This document shows positions 45,834 to 57,400 of a stretch of DNA of 64,000 bases, one piece after another. Source of the stretch: Trichopria drosophilae (taxonomy: Eukaryota; Arthropoda; Insecta; Hymenoptera; Diapriidae); assembly GCA_030407085.1 (NCBI GenBank), contig CM059584.1, forward strand, positions 139,738,001-139,802,000, in the 5' to 3' direction. The notes beneath the pieces were generated by a model. It was not told the origin of the DNA. It was given only the letters and a program-made list of their open reading frames with translations, and did no database searches. The number at the start of each line of letters is the position of its first letter. Position 1 is the stretch's first letter. Position numbers and translations under genes: made by a program.

Positions 45834-47369
45834 TAATTTGTAAACGTGTAAAGAGTGTAATTTTCGGGAGGTTTTGTAATCACCTTGGTGAACGCAAATA
45901 AACACATATTATTACTAATAATATTCTGTTTAATTATATTATATTGTGCATAGCGCTTTTCTTTCAATCAACTTTGGTCTACATATTATAGGATATTTAT
46001 ATTCATTAATAATATTGAATCGAATAAATAATAGAAACGGAAACCAACAATATTATTTTCGCCCTAAAATGGATATCTCACTTCTCACTGTAATCGTTGA
46101 AAAAGTAAGTAAAATAATTAAGATACGTCTAGTAGATAAAATTTACAAAAAAATCACTATGTAAATTACATTAAAAAAAAATCTCCGACGAAGACGCGAT
46201 CCTTAGGGGATTGAACTACAAGTCCGACGATGTAACCACTCAACCGTGGTACAATTTTAGTGCCAAAATCGAATTAACCACTAATAAAGTTGTGCTAGAA
46301 CATCATTTATTGGATATCAGTACTAAAAAAAACGGCAAAAAGAGAGAATAAAATTACTTTTTGCAGACTGAAAACGTTTGCATATCTAGATAATCCGATT
46401 TTAAAGTTAATTTAAAGACTTTTGCACTTTAGTTTTAGCTGTAACCGATAAAAATATATAAAATAATTGAAATAAGTTCAGTAGTTGGGATATTTACAAT
46501 AATCACTATGTAAATATTTAATTACAAAAAGTGTAAATAAAATTAAAATGTTACTCACGAATTTACATCACTTTCATAACATTAATCCGGTAATAATTAA
46601 GATATTAATAATTTCAAGCATATATTTATGTTGTTAGTTAAATTCGCAAAAGGCATTGTACGCATGTGTTAAGTTGTGTTTTACAATTGTTAATTACGCA
46701 TAATTTTCGTAATTTTCAATATTTTTTTTATTGAAAAATATAATGAATTGAAAGCGTAATTTAATTTTATAAAAATTAATAATTAAGTGCTATTAATATA
46801 ATAATAATTAAACTAATAAGAATTGAGGACCTGTTTACTTGTTATTTATATAAATAATGAAATAAAAAAGAAAAAATTATTAATCTAAAATTGCCACTAA
46901 AAAATGAATGTGTAATATTAAAAATTACACAAGTTTGATAAATTTAGATAATTACTGTTCACAAAGCTATAATAATTTTAATTAATGATTTATTAAAAAT
47001 ATAAATTGAAATATAATTATTGAATAATTTTGTATGATAAGGCATTTTTATTTCTTAGAAAAATAATAAAATTTTCAATCTGCCTTAGCGCAGGGCCCCG
47101 TGCGCATATTGTGCGATTCGTCCCCGCCGTTTTCTCGATTTCTTTTTGGCTCTCCGATGTCAAGTTTCGAAACCAACCCCTATCGTACCGATAGTGTTAT
47201 GTTTAATTTCGATCAAACTCTGTCCTATGCCTTTCCACGGTGATAATATATTTCTCTCCTTTTTCCCCATTTAGTTACCGATGGGATTCCCTCGGGGCGC
47301 CACTTTACGGCATTTTCAAAATCGGCACGCTGAATTCAGCCAACTGAGCGATCTCCCCTATAATCTCTG
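45834..47369 (-). repeat. 1.5-kb inverted repeat, right arm
   Basis: Reverse complement of 43807-45342; arms are separated by a 491-bp spacer. Confidence 0.92.
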
Positions 47370-47507
47370 TCCGCGCGTGACCCGGGCAGCCATCATTGAT
47401 GTTTATATACTTGTTTGAATTTCTCGTAAAGATTTCGGTTATTTGTTATGTGAAGATATTTTTTATCTCATCAAACGTGTACAGAGGTATATATATCATA
47501 TGCTACA

Positions 47508-48170
47508 TACAGGGTCATCGAAAAGTATCGGACCCCCCTAATATCTTCAGTTAGAATGCACTTAGGAGAAAATGTCCAATAGCAAAGTTGTATGGTTTCA
47601 AGCGGGGAGTAAGATGATGACCTTGACTTTGACCTTGACCATGTCCTTCAAGGTCATTTCAAGGTCAATCTTATTTTTTTAAATAGAACCCCCTACATTT
47701 TATTGCATATTCTTATAGCTTATCTCTAGAGCTTTCCAAAACACTATAATAAAATATTTTGTTATTAAGTACTTTTTGAGTTATAAAGGTTTGAAGTTAA
47801 CAATTTGTTAAGTGGTGTGCGAGTCCGACCAGTTAAGGCAAGAGTGGTGTGTGAGTCCGGCCAGTTAAGTAAAATTGTTAACTTCAAACCTTTATAACTC
47901 AAAAAGTACTTAATAAAAAAATATTTTATTATAGTGTTTTGGAAAGCTCTAGAGATAAGCTATAAGAATATGCAATAAAATGTAGGGGGTTCTATTTAAA
48001 AAAATAAGATTGACCTTGAAATGACCTTGAAGGACATGGTCAAGGTCAAAGTCAAGGTCATCATCTTACTCCCCGCTTGAAACCATACAACTTTGCTATT
48101 GGACATTTTCTCCTAAGTGCATTCTAACTGAAGATATTAGGGGGGTCCGATACTTTTCGATGACCCTGTA
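47508..48170. mobile_element. mariner-like fold-back carrying nuclear-receptor half-sites
   Basis: TA-flanked ends CAGGGTCATCGAAAAGTATC / GATACTTTTCGATGACCCTG. Near-perfect arms of about 300 bp. The centre has two GTGTG.GAGTCCG.CCAGTTAAG repeats. Four TCAAGGTCA-type sites occur in each arm. Confidence 0.88.
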
Positions 48171-48850
48171 TTTATTTGACCAAATAAAATGAAGTTTCTT
48201 TACAAGTATATTGAGGTTAAGTTTGATGGATATATTTGTAAAAGTGTACACGTTACTTCGTAAACTACAAACTGTTAAAGCGAGTGAAGTTTTATGAACC
48301 AAATTTATTGTAAAGTGACTATTTACATGTATTGTTTATTGTCGTTAAATGCAAAACTATTTATGAATCGTTGTTTGTCAGGTTGAATTTTATATTACAA
48401 ATGCTATTGTATGATAAATAATAAATATTAAAACATTCCTAAAAACTATTTAATTAATTCTTAAACAAATTGCAATATTTTTACATTCACAAAAAAAAAA
48501 CATTGCAATGCATATATTATATTATATAATACAATTCAGTATTTAATACATATATACTGCACGCACCAAATGTGTATTTAACCTAAAAAATGTGAAAAAT
48601 TCAACGATATTGTAATTTTATTGCAGCACTGTAATTTCACTATAATGGCGTGATTTTACTATAAACACAGTAATTTTTCTACATTAATTGTAAATTCTAA
48701 CCTGCAATTTCAAGTCTGTTGACAATCGCTGTAAATTTACATCTTTGCTGTAATATTTACAACTTTCTAGGGATTTTACTACTCTCAGACTAGGTTATAC
48801 AGATTACCTACTCTCAGAGTAGTAATTTCACACAATCTTTTTTTACAGTG

Positions 48851-48972
48851 TAGTGCGCAATTTTATACCGCGACGATTTTCGAATTCGATTTTTCCGATC
48901 GCTTCAATATTTGTCGACATGTGTATCATACGGGGTAGTTGTGAGAATGGCACAATGTATTTTGCAAGAATA
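48851..48972. repeat. 122-bp direct repeat, right copy
   Basis: See left copy at 43407-43528. The sequence beyond it (GCCCGGTCAAATTATAC) presumably continues the pre-insertion locus. Confidence 0.92.
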
Positions 48973-49051
48973 GCCCGGTCAAATTATACAAACATCGACA
49001 TTGTAAAAGAAAGTGAAAACAGTAGCAATTTTTTTGGTGGATCTTATCTGA

Positions 49052-49991
49052 ATAAAATCGTCTAATTATGAAATTGTTAAGAAGTTAGTAATAATAATAC
49101 TAAGGCCATGTATTTTATTTTTTGAAAAATTAATTCCAGTTTATTCCATTAACCCATTAACGCTCAAATGCACAATTGACATCAACTTCAACGCTTATTT
49201 TCAATACGAAATAAATTTCGACAAAAATCAAACTTACCAGATTCTACCATTTTCTGGGTCGTTCTTTCGAGCGGTGAAGAGAAAATTGTAAAAAATTCAA
49301 AATTTATCTATGATTTTAACATATATAATAAACAAAACAGTTTTTTTTCAGGGCGCATTTCTTACAAATATTGAATTTTCGATACAATATCATGCTTTGA
49401 ATGAGCTAAAATATATTAGAAGCGTGCACTTAAAAGCTACACTGGATATATTTTGAATTTTGCGACGTTAAATCCAAAATGGCCACCGCAGTAACGAATT
49501 TCTATTTAAAATTTAACAATTTTTTTTATTCAAATCCATACACTTTAGAGAAAAATTTCTAAGGGCAATTTTGTTTTAGAATGAGTCAAAGAATACCCTC
49601 GAATTTTTTAGAAATGTATTGTTATAATTTTTAATTTTTCGAAAATTCGAAAAATCTAAATTTTATAAAATATCAGTTGAAAAATCTAAAAAAATTTTAG
49701 GGCATTCTCCAACCAATTCTAAGACATTTTTGTTCTATGGAAATTTTTTCTAAAGACAATAGTTATCAAGAAAATAAATTATTGGTCTAGATATCTAGAA
49801 AAATTTAGTAATTTTTTTTCTGGAAAAGTATGACACAAATCGATTGTGTTAATGCCGTTAAATTTTTGTCATAAAATAAAATTCAGGCTATAATGATTTT
49901 GACCAAAAACCATTAAACTAAAATACATGGCCTTAGTATTATTATTACTAACTTCTTAACGATTTAATAATTAGATGATTTTATTCATTTT
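49052..49991. mobile_element. element with ~65-bp inverted ends, hosting a TTAA element
   Basis: GAATAAAATCGTCTAATT...GAAGTTAGTAATAATAATAC at the left mirrors the right end. The left arm continues CTAAGGCCATGTATTTTA, matched at 49918-49935. Confidence 0.78.
49149..49861. mobile_element. TTAA-flanked element, short relative of 20811-24437
   Basis: TTAACCCATTAACGCTCAAATG at the left and GTGTTAATGCCGTTAA at the right. The interior has CATTTTCTGGGTCGTTCTTTCGAG, like the 3.6-kb palindrome, but only one unit. Confidence 0.65.
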
Positions 49992-51689
49992 TTATTTAAA
50001 ACTTTCAAAACGAATAAACTTCCATTACATTGCTGGTTAAATTTGACACGAAATAGTACTTTTCGATACAAGGTCGTAAAAGTTTTCTTTACTTATGCAC
50101 ATTCGTTTAAAAAACATTTTACGTCCATATGCCAAACAATATTTTTTTAAAATGTCAAAAATAAATAAAATGCGTAAAATCGCATTTTACGCACGGAGGC
50201 TTAAAAAGGGATATACAAGTGTTTTAATTATTTCCTTTACCTAACCCGCAAAAGAACCGAGAGAATAAACAAAATTTTATTTTAAATTCCATTAGATGCA
50301 ATTTTTCCAGGAATTCATAGGAATTGGGAAGAAACGGAAACAAATATTTTACATTTCGTTAAATTCCATGCAATCCCGTCATTAATGGAATGAACAGGAA
50401 TTAATTTTTCAATTCCCCAGTATTCCTTTCTGTTTCCTGGGTGCTTTAATCCGACTTTTGCCCAACTTCGAATAAGAGTTTACGAGAAAGTGATATAATA
50501 TAAAAAAGAAAATCTCTTCCTTTACAATATAAAACTTAAGAATTTTTAAGAACGAAGTTTTGGAATCATTCAGTCTACGTCAAGATAAGAAGACCCAATA
50601 GTAGACAACTTATGCGTCAGATCAGGATTAAAAACATAGCCTTTGTGGCTGCTTGTGCCAACAAAATGAACATTAGAACACATACATACATCATATCTAC
50701 CCAACAAACGAAAAAGATTAAAATCGATTTTAGAAATTACGTTTCCAATCCGGTTTCTTGACATTTCGCATTGAGAAATACTCAACAAAATTCGAAGTTC
50801 ATCGAAGTCATTTAATGCATTCACGTGGATTTCCGAATATTTGAATTCGGAAACATTCGTTTTAATCCGTTGGGTGTTTTATTATGCAAGGTGTCCCAGA
50901 ACTGAGTAATGATATTGAAGGAGGTGATTCTCCGTGATATTTCGAACAAAAAAGTCCCGTGCCAAAATTGGATCTGAGATTCAGAATTTGAGTGACTAGT
51001 TATTGAAGTTTAGAAAAAAAAATCGTTTTTTGGCATTAACTCGGTTTGCTTTGAAGTTATTTCAATGAGTGAGGGCTCATTTTGAAGCTCCTTTTAAGCC
51101 CTACAATTCACCTCTAAGAACATTTGACCTGCGATGAATATTTCTGAAGTTATAGCCTCAAAAATGGGAAAAAGGCAAACTTTTGCGGTTTTTCGCATCT
51201 AACTCATTTCACTAAATAGATAACGAAATTTCGCCCAAGAAAAAGTTTTAGAGCTTGAAAAGACGAAGAATTTGCCCCCTCATTCATTAGGTTTCGACAA
51301 AAATTGAGAGAAGAAATGGCGAAAAACGGGCGGCGTCAATGCCAAACCCTGTAAAATTCATTACATTTTAGTTCGTGTTTTCTTGTAAAAACGAATAGTT
51401 AATGTTTTTTAAGTTATGGTTATGTTCTATTCACCTATTATGTCGAATTAGAATGCAAAGAATTTCGAAGAAAATGCTCAAGAAACTGAAATAAAACGTA
51501 TTCAAGTAGTTTCAATTATTTTTCGTTTGTTGGGTAACTGCAGTTTTTTATCAAATGAAAATTTATTTCCAATGGGAAAAGCGAACGACGGTACAAAAGG
51601 CTGCGAATGTGTCATCGGCACCTGGCGGTTACTCTCGTAACCGTGGAATTATAGGAGCAATTTGTTTGTGAACAATTATGAAGCATTCC
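49992..51689. other. AT-rich intergenic DNA with partial repeats
   Basis: One arm of a CAAGGTGTCC-type mariner-like fold-back at about 50887-51350 (related to 52814-53435). Words CCCAACAAACGAAAAAG at 50699 and TTTTTCGTTTGTTGGGT at 51520 resemble the ends of the 58.6-kb element. An 84-codon minus frame at 50824-50570 is not recognised and overlaps such an end. Confidence 0.45.
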
Positions 51690-52176
51690 TGCCAAAAAAA
51701 TACTATAGAACATGATTCAGAAAACATATAGAGCACCAAACAAATTGTACGTTTTTGCACCATACAAAGTTAAATTTAGGGCGAGGTCTTTTAACACGGG
51801 ATTCGCAATTTCTTACTTTTTAAAGTTTTTACGAAAGTTTTGAATGAAATTGTATGCCCTCAACATTTCTATAACGTAAATACAGTAGGTCCCCTCTTAT
51901 TTTAAGATTTCGAGTCAAGGAATATGGCGGCACCCCCTCTTATTTTAATGCTATTTTTCTTCCTCATCACCAGCAGCGTGAGAGAGAGGACATGAAAAAA
52001 AGTTAAAATAGAAGAGGGCGAATCCTTAAGATAGAGGAGGAACTTAAAATACGAGGGGTTAAAATAAGAGGGGTCCTGCTGTATTTAGATATTTAAGCTA
52101 CTTTTTTTCTTAACAAATATAATGTGTATGGTGCTCTATGTTTTCTAAATTGTGTTCTATAGTATTTTTTCGACAG
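51690..52176. repeat. fold-back with ~50-bp arms hosting a MITE
   Basis: TACTATAGAACATGATTCAG and TATAGAGCACC near 51700-51740 pair with GGTGCTCTATG and TGTGTTCTATAGTA near 52128-52165. Confidence 0.6.
51881..52083. mobile_element. pogo/Tigger-like MITE, TTTTAA variant
   Basis: TACAGTAGGTCCCCTCTTAT / AATAAGAGGGGTCCTGCTGTA. AATATGGCGGCACC at the left; TTAAAATA repeats at the right. Confidence 0.85.
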
Positions 52177-52813
52177 GGATTCGGAAGTTTGTGGATCCAG
52201 AATGATTGACAATTTCTCACAAAGTATTCTTCGGAGAATCAGAAAGCAATTATCAACTTTACCATCGCAGCAAGTATTCATATGGATTTTAGATTTCAGA
52301 AGCATATAGAAGAATTAAAAAACAAGACTCTTGCAAAAGGATTTAGAATGATTGATAAATAGGGAATTATTCACAAAGTTCAACAAATAGAATTCAAAGC
52401 TCACACAGTGCATATTTCAGCCTTCTTTGATATATGTATATACGAATTAATCCGCCATTGAACGGTTACTGAGAAAGAAATTAGGCTATTGTTTCTTATT
52501 CCAAAATAATAGGAAAACTTCTGTTGATTTCTATACGAATGTGAGGATTGAATGATAATTTAGCATAACGTATACTCGGATATCCGGTAATCCCGTTTAT
52601 TTACGGGAATGTCAGCATAGAATAAATTTCAATGCAAATCCGTATGAAAGTTGATATAGACTTTTATTTCTGTTCAGGTGAAACTTGATTTAAATATCAT
52701 TGATTTGTATAAATTCGAATTTTTTGTTTATATTTACGAACGGAATTGTACACAATAAATTAAGATGAAAACTGGGAGGAAAGTAGATAGAAGACCAAAC
52801 TTTTTAATATCTA
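52177..52813. other. intergenic DNA, nothing recognised
   Basis: No supported gene or repeat. Confidence 0.5.
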
Positions 52814-53435
52814 TACAAGGTGTCCGCAAACTAAATAGTCAAATGAACATAGCAAATAGCGAGGGAAAAACTGAAACGAAAAATCCTGTACCAAAATAGG
52901 ATCCGATGCATACAATTTTATTGACGGGAATATACTCACGGAATTGGTAAAAATCGCGTTTTTGCGAATATCAAGCCGTTTCCGCAAATTTTGTAACACA
53001 TAGAGGCTCCTTTTGGGCTCAATATTCATCCAATCTCATCGAATTAGATGTAAAATTCTTCATATGTTAAAGGGCTACAACGTCGTCATGGTGGTATTTC
53101 ATTAGCTATTTATCGGAATAAGATAAACGCAAAAAAACGCACAAATTAGCATTTTTTACCTTTTTCATGGCTATAGCAAAAGAAATATTCATTTTAGGTC
53201 AAAGAACCTACAAGATGAATTGTAGCGCTTGAAAATATCTTTAAAATGAGCCTAATTTCGTTAAGATAACTTCCAAAATATCCGAGTTAGTGCAAAAAGA
53301 GTTTTTCTAAACTTCAATGGCCCGCCAATCAAATTGTAAGCATCGGATCTAATTTTGGTACAGGACTTTTCGTCTCAGTTTTTCCTCGTCTATCTTCTGT
53401 ATTTATTTGACTATTCACATTGCGGACATACTGTA
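52814..53435. mobile_element. mariner-like fold-back MITE
   Basis: TACAAGGTGTCCGCAAACTA / ATTGCGGACATACTGTA ends. Arms share ATAGTCAAAT, CTGAAACGAAAA and ATTTTGGTACAGGA. Confidence 0.78.
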
Positions 53436-54406
53436 TATCCATTCTTTTCAGTAGGGCGTACATAATTTAGTTTCAACTCTAAAGTAATGAAAATAAATTC
53501 GCCGATTTAAAATTTTAATTAAAAATGACACCTTTTCAATTTTATAGCTATTAATTACTGCGTTTAATATGATCTGATGCTTTAACTCGTTAACCTTTTT
53601 CTGTTAATCAAGTATTTTCTACCTGTAAACGAAAATAGATACAAATTTATTGACGTTGATTCAGTTACGCTGAAACATAGTTAAAGACTAATTTTACTTT
53701 CGAGAAAAACAAGTTTAAAATTCAACTAAACCCCGACTGTTCTATAACAATGAAAACGGTGGCCAGTGAAGTCAGTTAGCCTCGTCCGCAACTTTCACTT
53801 CAAAAATAAAACAAATATATAAAAATATTTCATATTGTTGATTTATTTTATTGGGAGGAGTGGGGGAGTGTACAAGTATTTTTTATTTAGATAAAAATAG
53901 TTTTTACTTCTACATTTTGTATACAGGTCGGTATACCTTTAATTAATACACGTTATGAATGAGAGCAGAAGGTATTCATTCATCTGGTATTACGCATGTG
54001 CAAAAGAAACTGGTGCAGCTGCTTCATGAATCGGGGCATTTAAAAAGTTTCGAGCCCCTTTCTCTCCCTAATAACAGGAGCATCACCGTACTCTTATGTT
54101 GCATTGCAAGACAGACCCCCTCGATACACTTACACATGTCAACAAAGGAAGCATTGTCCATGCGTGTACCTGTACAACCACTTGCTTCTAATGAAAAATC
54201 CGTTTTAAGAAAATCGGTTTGTACTAAAAATCCTAATTTCTTACAATAAACCATTGTACTATTGATTTTAAGGTTTATAAACTCTGAAAAGTTTTTAAAT
54301 TATCGTAAATATTATATGTTATTTATAATTTAAATACCGCCAAACTGGGTAGAAAGTGTACAAATTTATTGTTTAAATTGTAATAACTGAATTTTTATGA
54401 TATTCA
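53436..54406. other. intergenic DNA with one unassigned balanced-composition stretch
   Basis: At 53959-54254 both strands are open for 75-96 codons and GC content is higher than around. The minus reading has a plausible acceptor (TTTTTAG near 54218) and donor (TGT|GTAAGT near 54134). I do not recognise either translation. Confidence 0.3.
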
Positions 54407-55506
54407 TTAACCTTTAGACTGCCGGAAAATCAATATTTTGACGCATCATAAAAACTTGTTTAATGTTTATTTTTAGACTAAAATATATATTAATTTATTA
54501 TTATCTTCACTCATTAAAGTCATTTAAGATAAATTTACCCCTCCACACCCCTTTTTACCTACCCCAAATCCATTAAATCTGTATTTTCTACATTGTGCAA
54601 GTGGTCAGTATTTTGTTTCCTACTATGCAAGAAAATTTAACATTATAAGGGTTGTTTTAGGATTTATTGTAATTTAGATAAAAAATTTGGATTCAGCGCC
54701 AAAAAATATCCCGGAAATGTGTATTTGCACTCCAAAATCAATAAAAATTGCATACCGTATCTAAAGGGGTGGTTTTTTTTAATCGCATTATAAGGGTTGT
54801 TTTAGGTTTTATTGTAAATTTGACATAAAATTTGAATTCAGCGTCGATAAGTATCCCGAAAATATGTACTTGCACTCCAAAATCAATAAAAATTGCATGC
54901 CGTATCTAAAGGGGTGGTTTTTTTTAATCGCATTATAAGGGTTGTTTTAGGTTTTATTGTAAATTTGACATAAAATTTGAATTCAGCGTCGAAATGTACC
55001 CCGAAAATGTGTACTTACACTACAAAATAAATAAAACTTGAGTACCATATTTGATGGGGTGGTTTTTTATTTTTAATTATTTCAGGGGTTGTATTTTTGT
55101 CATTAGGTTTGGGCTCAACGCCGAAAAATACTCCGGAAAAGTGTATCTGCACTATAAAATAAATAAAAATTTAATCCTATGTCTAAAGGGGTGAAATATC
55201 TTTAAAACAACCCCTAAAATTTGACTATCAACCCTTCAAAATGCTTTAAATATTTAATTAAATCTACAAATTTAACTTATATAATGTTCTCATAAAGAAA
55301 GAAGCCTTTTCTACTATTAAAAATACATTTTTTTTTAAATTTGAAATTTTTAACATTAGCAGTTCCGTTCCCTGCCGGAGAATCAATGTACTGACGCACC
55401 TCATGATCTACACTTTGTGCATGATCAATCATTGATATGAGGTATCTTAAATGCCAGTTTTCTGAGGGCAATATGCTCTTCTAAATCCCGGCAGTCTAAA
55501 GGTTAA
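54407..55506. mobile_element. 1.1-kb TTAA-flanked element with internal tandem repeat
   Basis: TTAACCTTTAGACTGCCGG / CCCGGCAGTCTAAAGGTTAA ends, with TTAA on both sides. The interior is an array of about 145-bp units. Confidence 0.85.
54641..55215. repeat. four tandem ~145-bp units
   Basis: Units start CATTATAAGGGTTGTTTTAG at 54641, 54786 and 54931, with a diverged fourth near 55080. Each has ATTCAGCG, TATCCCG.AAATGTGTA and TCTAAAGGGGTGG. Confidence 0.85.
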
Positions 55507-55564
55507 AGCATATATTTAAAAATAAAAGGGGTAAATATTGGAAAAGCCCATACTTCAAATTTTT

Positions 55565-56290
55565 ATTAAACGTACCTTTTGCGACGTACTTTGATGCGCT
55601 GATGACGAATATCATAAGGAAAATTGGCGACAAGGTTATCTTCAAGGTCAAAATTAGAAAAATCGTCTTATTTTGTGGTGTTTTGCATTTATCTTGAAGC
55701 TCGTACCTCACATTTTGTTTAACGTACCTTTTCCGACGTATTTTAATACGCTAATTGCGAAGATCATAGTGTAAATTGTCGACAAGGTCATCTTCAAGGT
55801 CAAACCTAGAAGAATCGTGTTATTTTGAGGATTTCTGCATTTATCTTGAAGACCATAATTCAAGTTTTATTTGAACATATCTTAACCTATGTACAGTAGC
55901 CCTTCCCTTAATCTAATTTCCCTTACTCTAATGTCTTCCCTTATTCTAATTTTTTCTCTTCTCCTATTCTAATATTTCCCCTCACGCGTTCTTCCCACTG
56001 CCATGCGTGGACGTGTGGATTTTCTATAAATACAAATAACGGCGCATGCGCAACAAAAGAAAAAGAGACAAAAGTCTAAGTAGTGGGGGCGAGGAGAAAA
56101 TTAGAATAAGGGAAGAAGGCCGTCATCTTGCCTGACTGGACAAATTAGAATAAGGGAAGGACTACTGTACATTGATGCGCTGATGAGGAATATCATACAG
56201 TCAAAATTAGCTACAAAGTCATCTTCAAGGGCAAAAGTACAAAAGCCGTGATATTTTACGCTTCTTTGCATTTATCTTGAAAATAATTAA
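55565..56290. repeat. three direct ~150-bp repeats, third split by a MITE
   Basis: Units at about 55565-55715, 55717-55867 and 55868-56290 share TTGATGCGCTGATGACGAAT, ATCTTCAAGGTCAAA and TGCATTTATCTTGAAG. Confidence 0.7.
55892..56169. mobile_element. pogo/Tigger-like MITE, TTATTCTAA variant, copy C
   Basis: TACAGTAGCCCTTCCCTTAA / AAGGGAAGGACTACTGTA. GGCGCATGCGCAAC in the centre and GGCCGTCATCTTGCC near the right end (one change from the YY1-like site). Confidence 0.9.
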
Positions 56291-57400
56291 ACTTAAGAAA
56301 AATGTTTCCAATAATAAATGTGGATTATGAAATTCTCTGCAAAACAACTTATATGAGAATTATTATTCTTTCTGATTTTCAAATTGTGGATTTTAGTGAC
56401 AAAGATGTAGAAGAAATGTATTTTTTGTATATAAGCATAACTAAATTTTATTTTGATACAAACAAACGAAGAAAAAAGGACAATGTTAAACCGAGTTAGA
56501 ATTAGAATATGCGAATGTTCACTTTTAGAAAAAAAAGCACGCAGAACAAGAAACATCCATTGCTCTTTGATTGTTTTTATTGCTTTCGTCAGTTTTTCAG
56601 GGGCAATTGTATGCCGATTTTTCTTCTCCGTTCATATTTTGTAGTTTTTGGACTACTAAAAAAATAGTATTAACCATGTAAGTTACATACGTGGTAAAAA
56701 TATCAATGATATTATGCTTGCTTAATAAATCATGTATTTCCACAGCGCTCATGTATCACTTTTCGAACATAACATGACTTTTCGAACAAAACCAAAAGTG
56801 CAATCGTAAAATTCGATACAAAGTTTGTGAGTTTCGGATTTTTTGCGATGAATTTACTTACCTTTCCAACCAAAGCTTTTAACACATTCATTTTCAGTAA
56901 CAATAACAATAGCCAGTTCTGTCAGCTAAAAAAAAGAAATTACATGTGGAGGCAAAAACAAACAACCTACCCAGCAAAATAAAAATGAGTTCGTAAAGAT
57001 CTTTTAATGATATCAACCTCATAATATGAGCTCTTATATAGCACATTACGAGATTATTCTGAATCTGAACTATTTGTTATGTTTGCTGTCGGGGAAGAAC
57101 ATTTTGAAACTCATCAGCGTAACAAGCAATCACGTGACTGCGCCATATTGAAGAAATGAGTTAAATAACCAATCAGAACGTCCGTTAAAAAGGCGGGACT
57201 TATCATCTTCATTGGTACTAACGTACCCTCAAAACGTTCAAGCTGCCGCAGATCCAAATAAATAAAATAATTAAATAATCCATTTTCAAAATCAGCCAAC
57301 GTCTTAAATTTAAGTGAGAAACAAAAAGGAAAGAATATTCAAAACATTGCTAATCAAAGTTGTTTATCCCATAGATTAAATAACTTTTTAGCAAAAGCAA
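56291..57400. other. intergenic DNA, no gene identified
   Basis: AATCACGTGACTGCG, ACCAATCAGAAC and GGCGGGAC cluster at 57128-57200 and look promoter-like (E-box, CCAAT), but no exon is identified beside them. Confidence 0.35.

Larger units (their letters stand above)
43529..48850. mobile_element. 5.3-kb composite element with CACTGTAAAAAA ends
   Basis: Ends CACTGTAAAAAA / TTTTTTTACAGTG, then homologous subterminal CTCTGAGAGTAGGT and GTAATTT(C/T)ACA blocks in inverted orientation. Contains a 1.5-kb inverted repeat and a separate 0.66-kb fold-back at 47508-48170. No transposase frame, so non-autonomous. Precisely flanked by 122-bp direct repeats. Confidence 0.82.

Noticed and set aside
45010..46164. 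Identical 72-codon frames (MHSAFLSINFG...) on opposite strands
   Set aside because: Their identity comes from the inverted repeat itself. The composition is low-complexity AT-rich and the frame spans the tail region of the tRNA-like units; no evidence of coding.
50570..50824. 84-codon minus-strand frame (MNALNDFDELRILL...)
   Set aside because: Protein-like at first sight, but it overlaps a CCCAACAAACGAAAAAG transposon-end-like sequence at 50699 and sits beside a fold-back arm. No splice structure and no family recognised.
57114..57299. Promoter-like cluster and 61-codon minus frame at 57.1-57.3 kb
   Set aside because: E-box and CCAAT words alone are weak evidence; no downstream exon on either strand could be supported.
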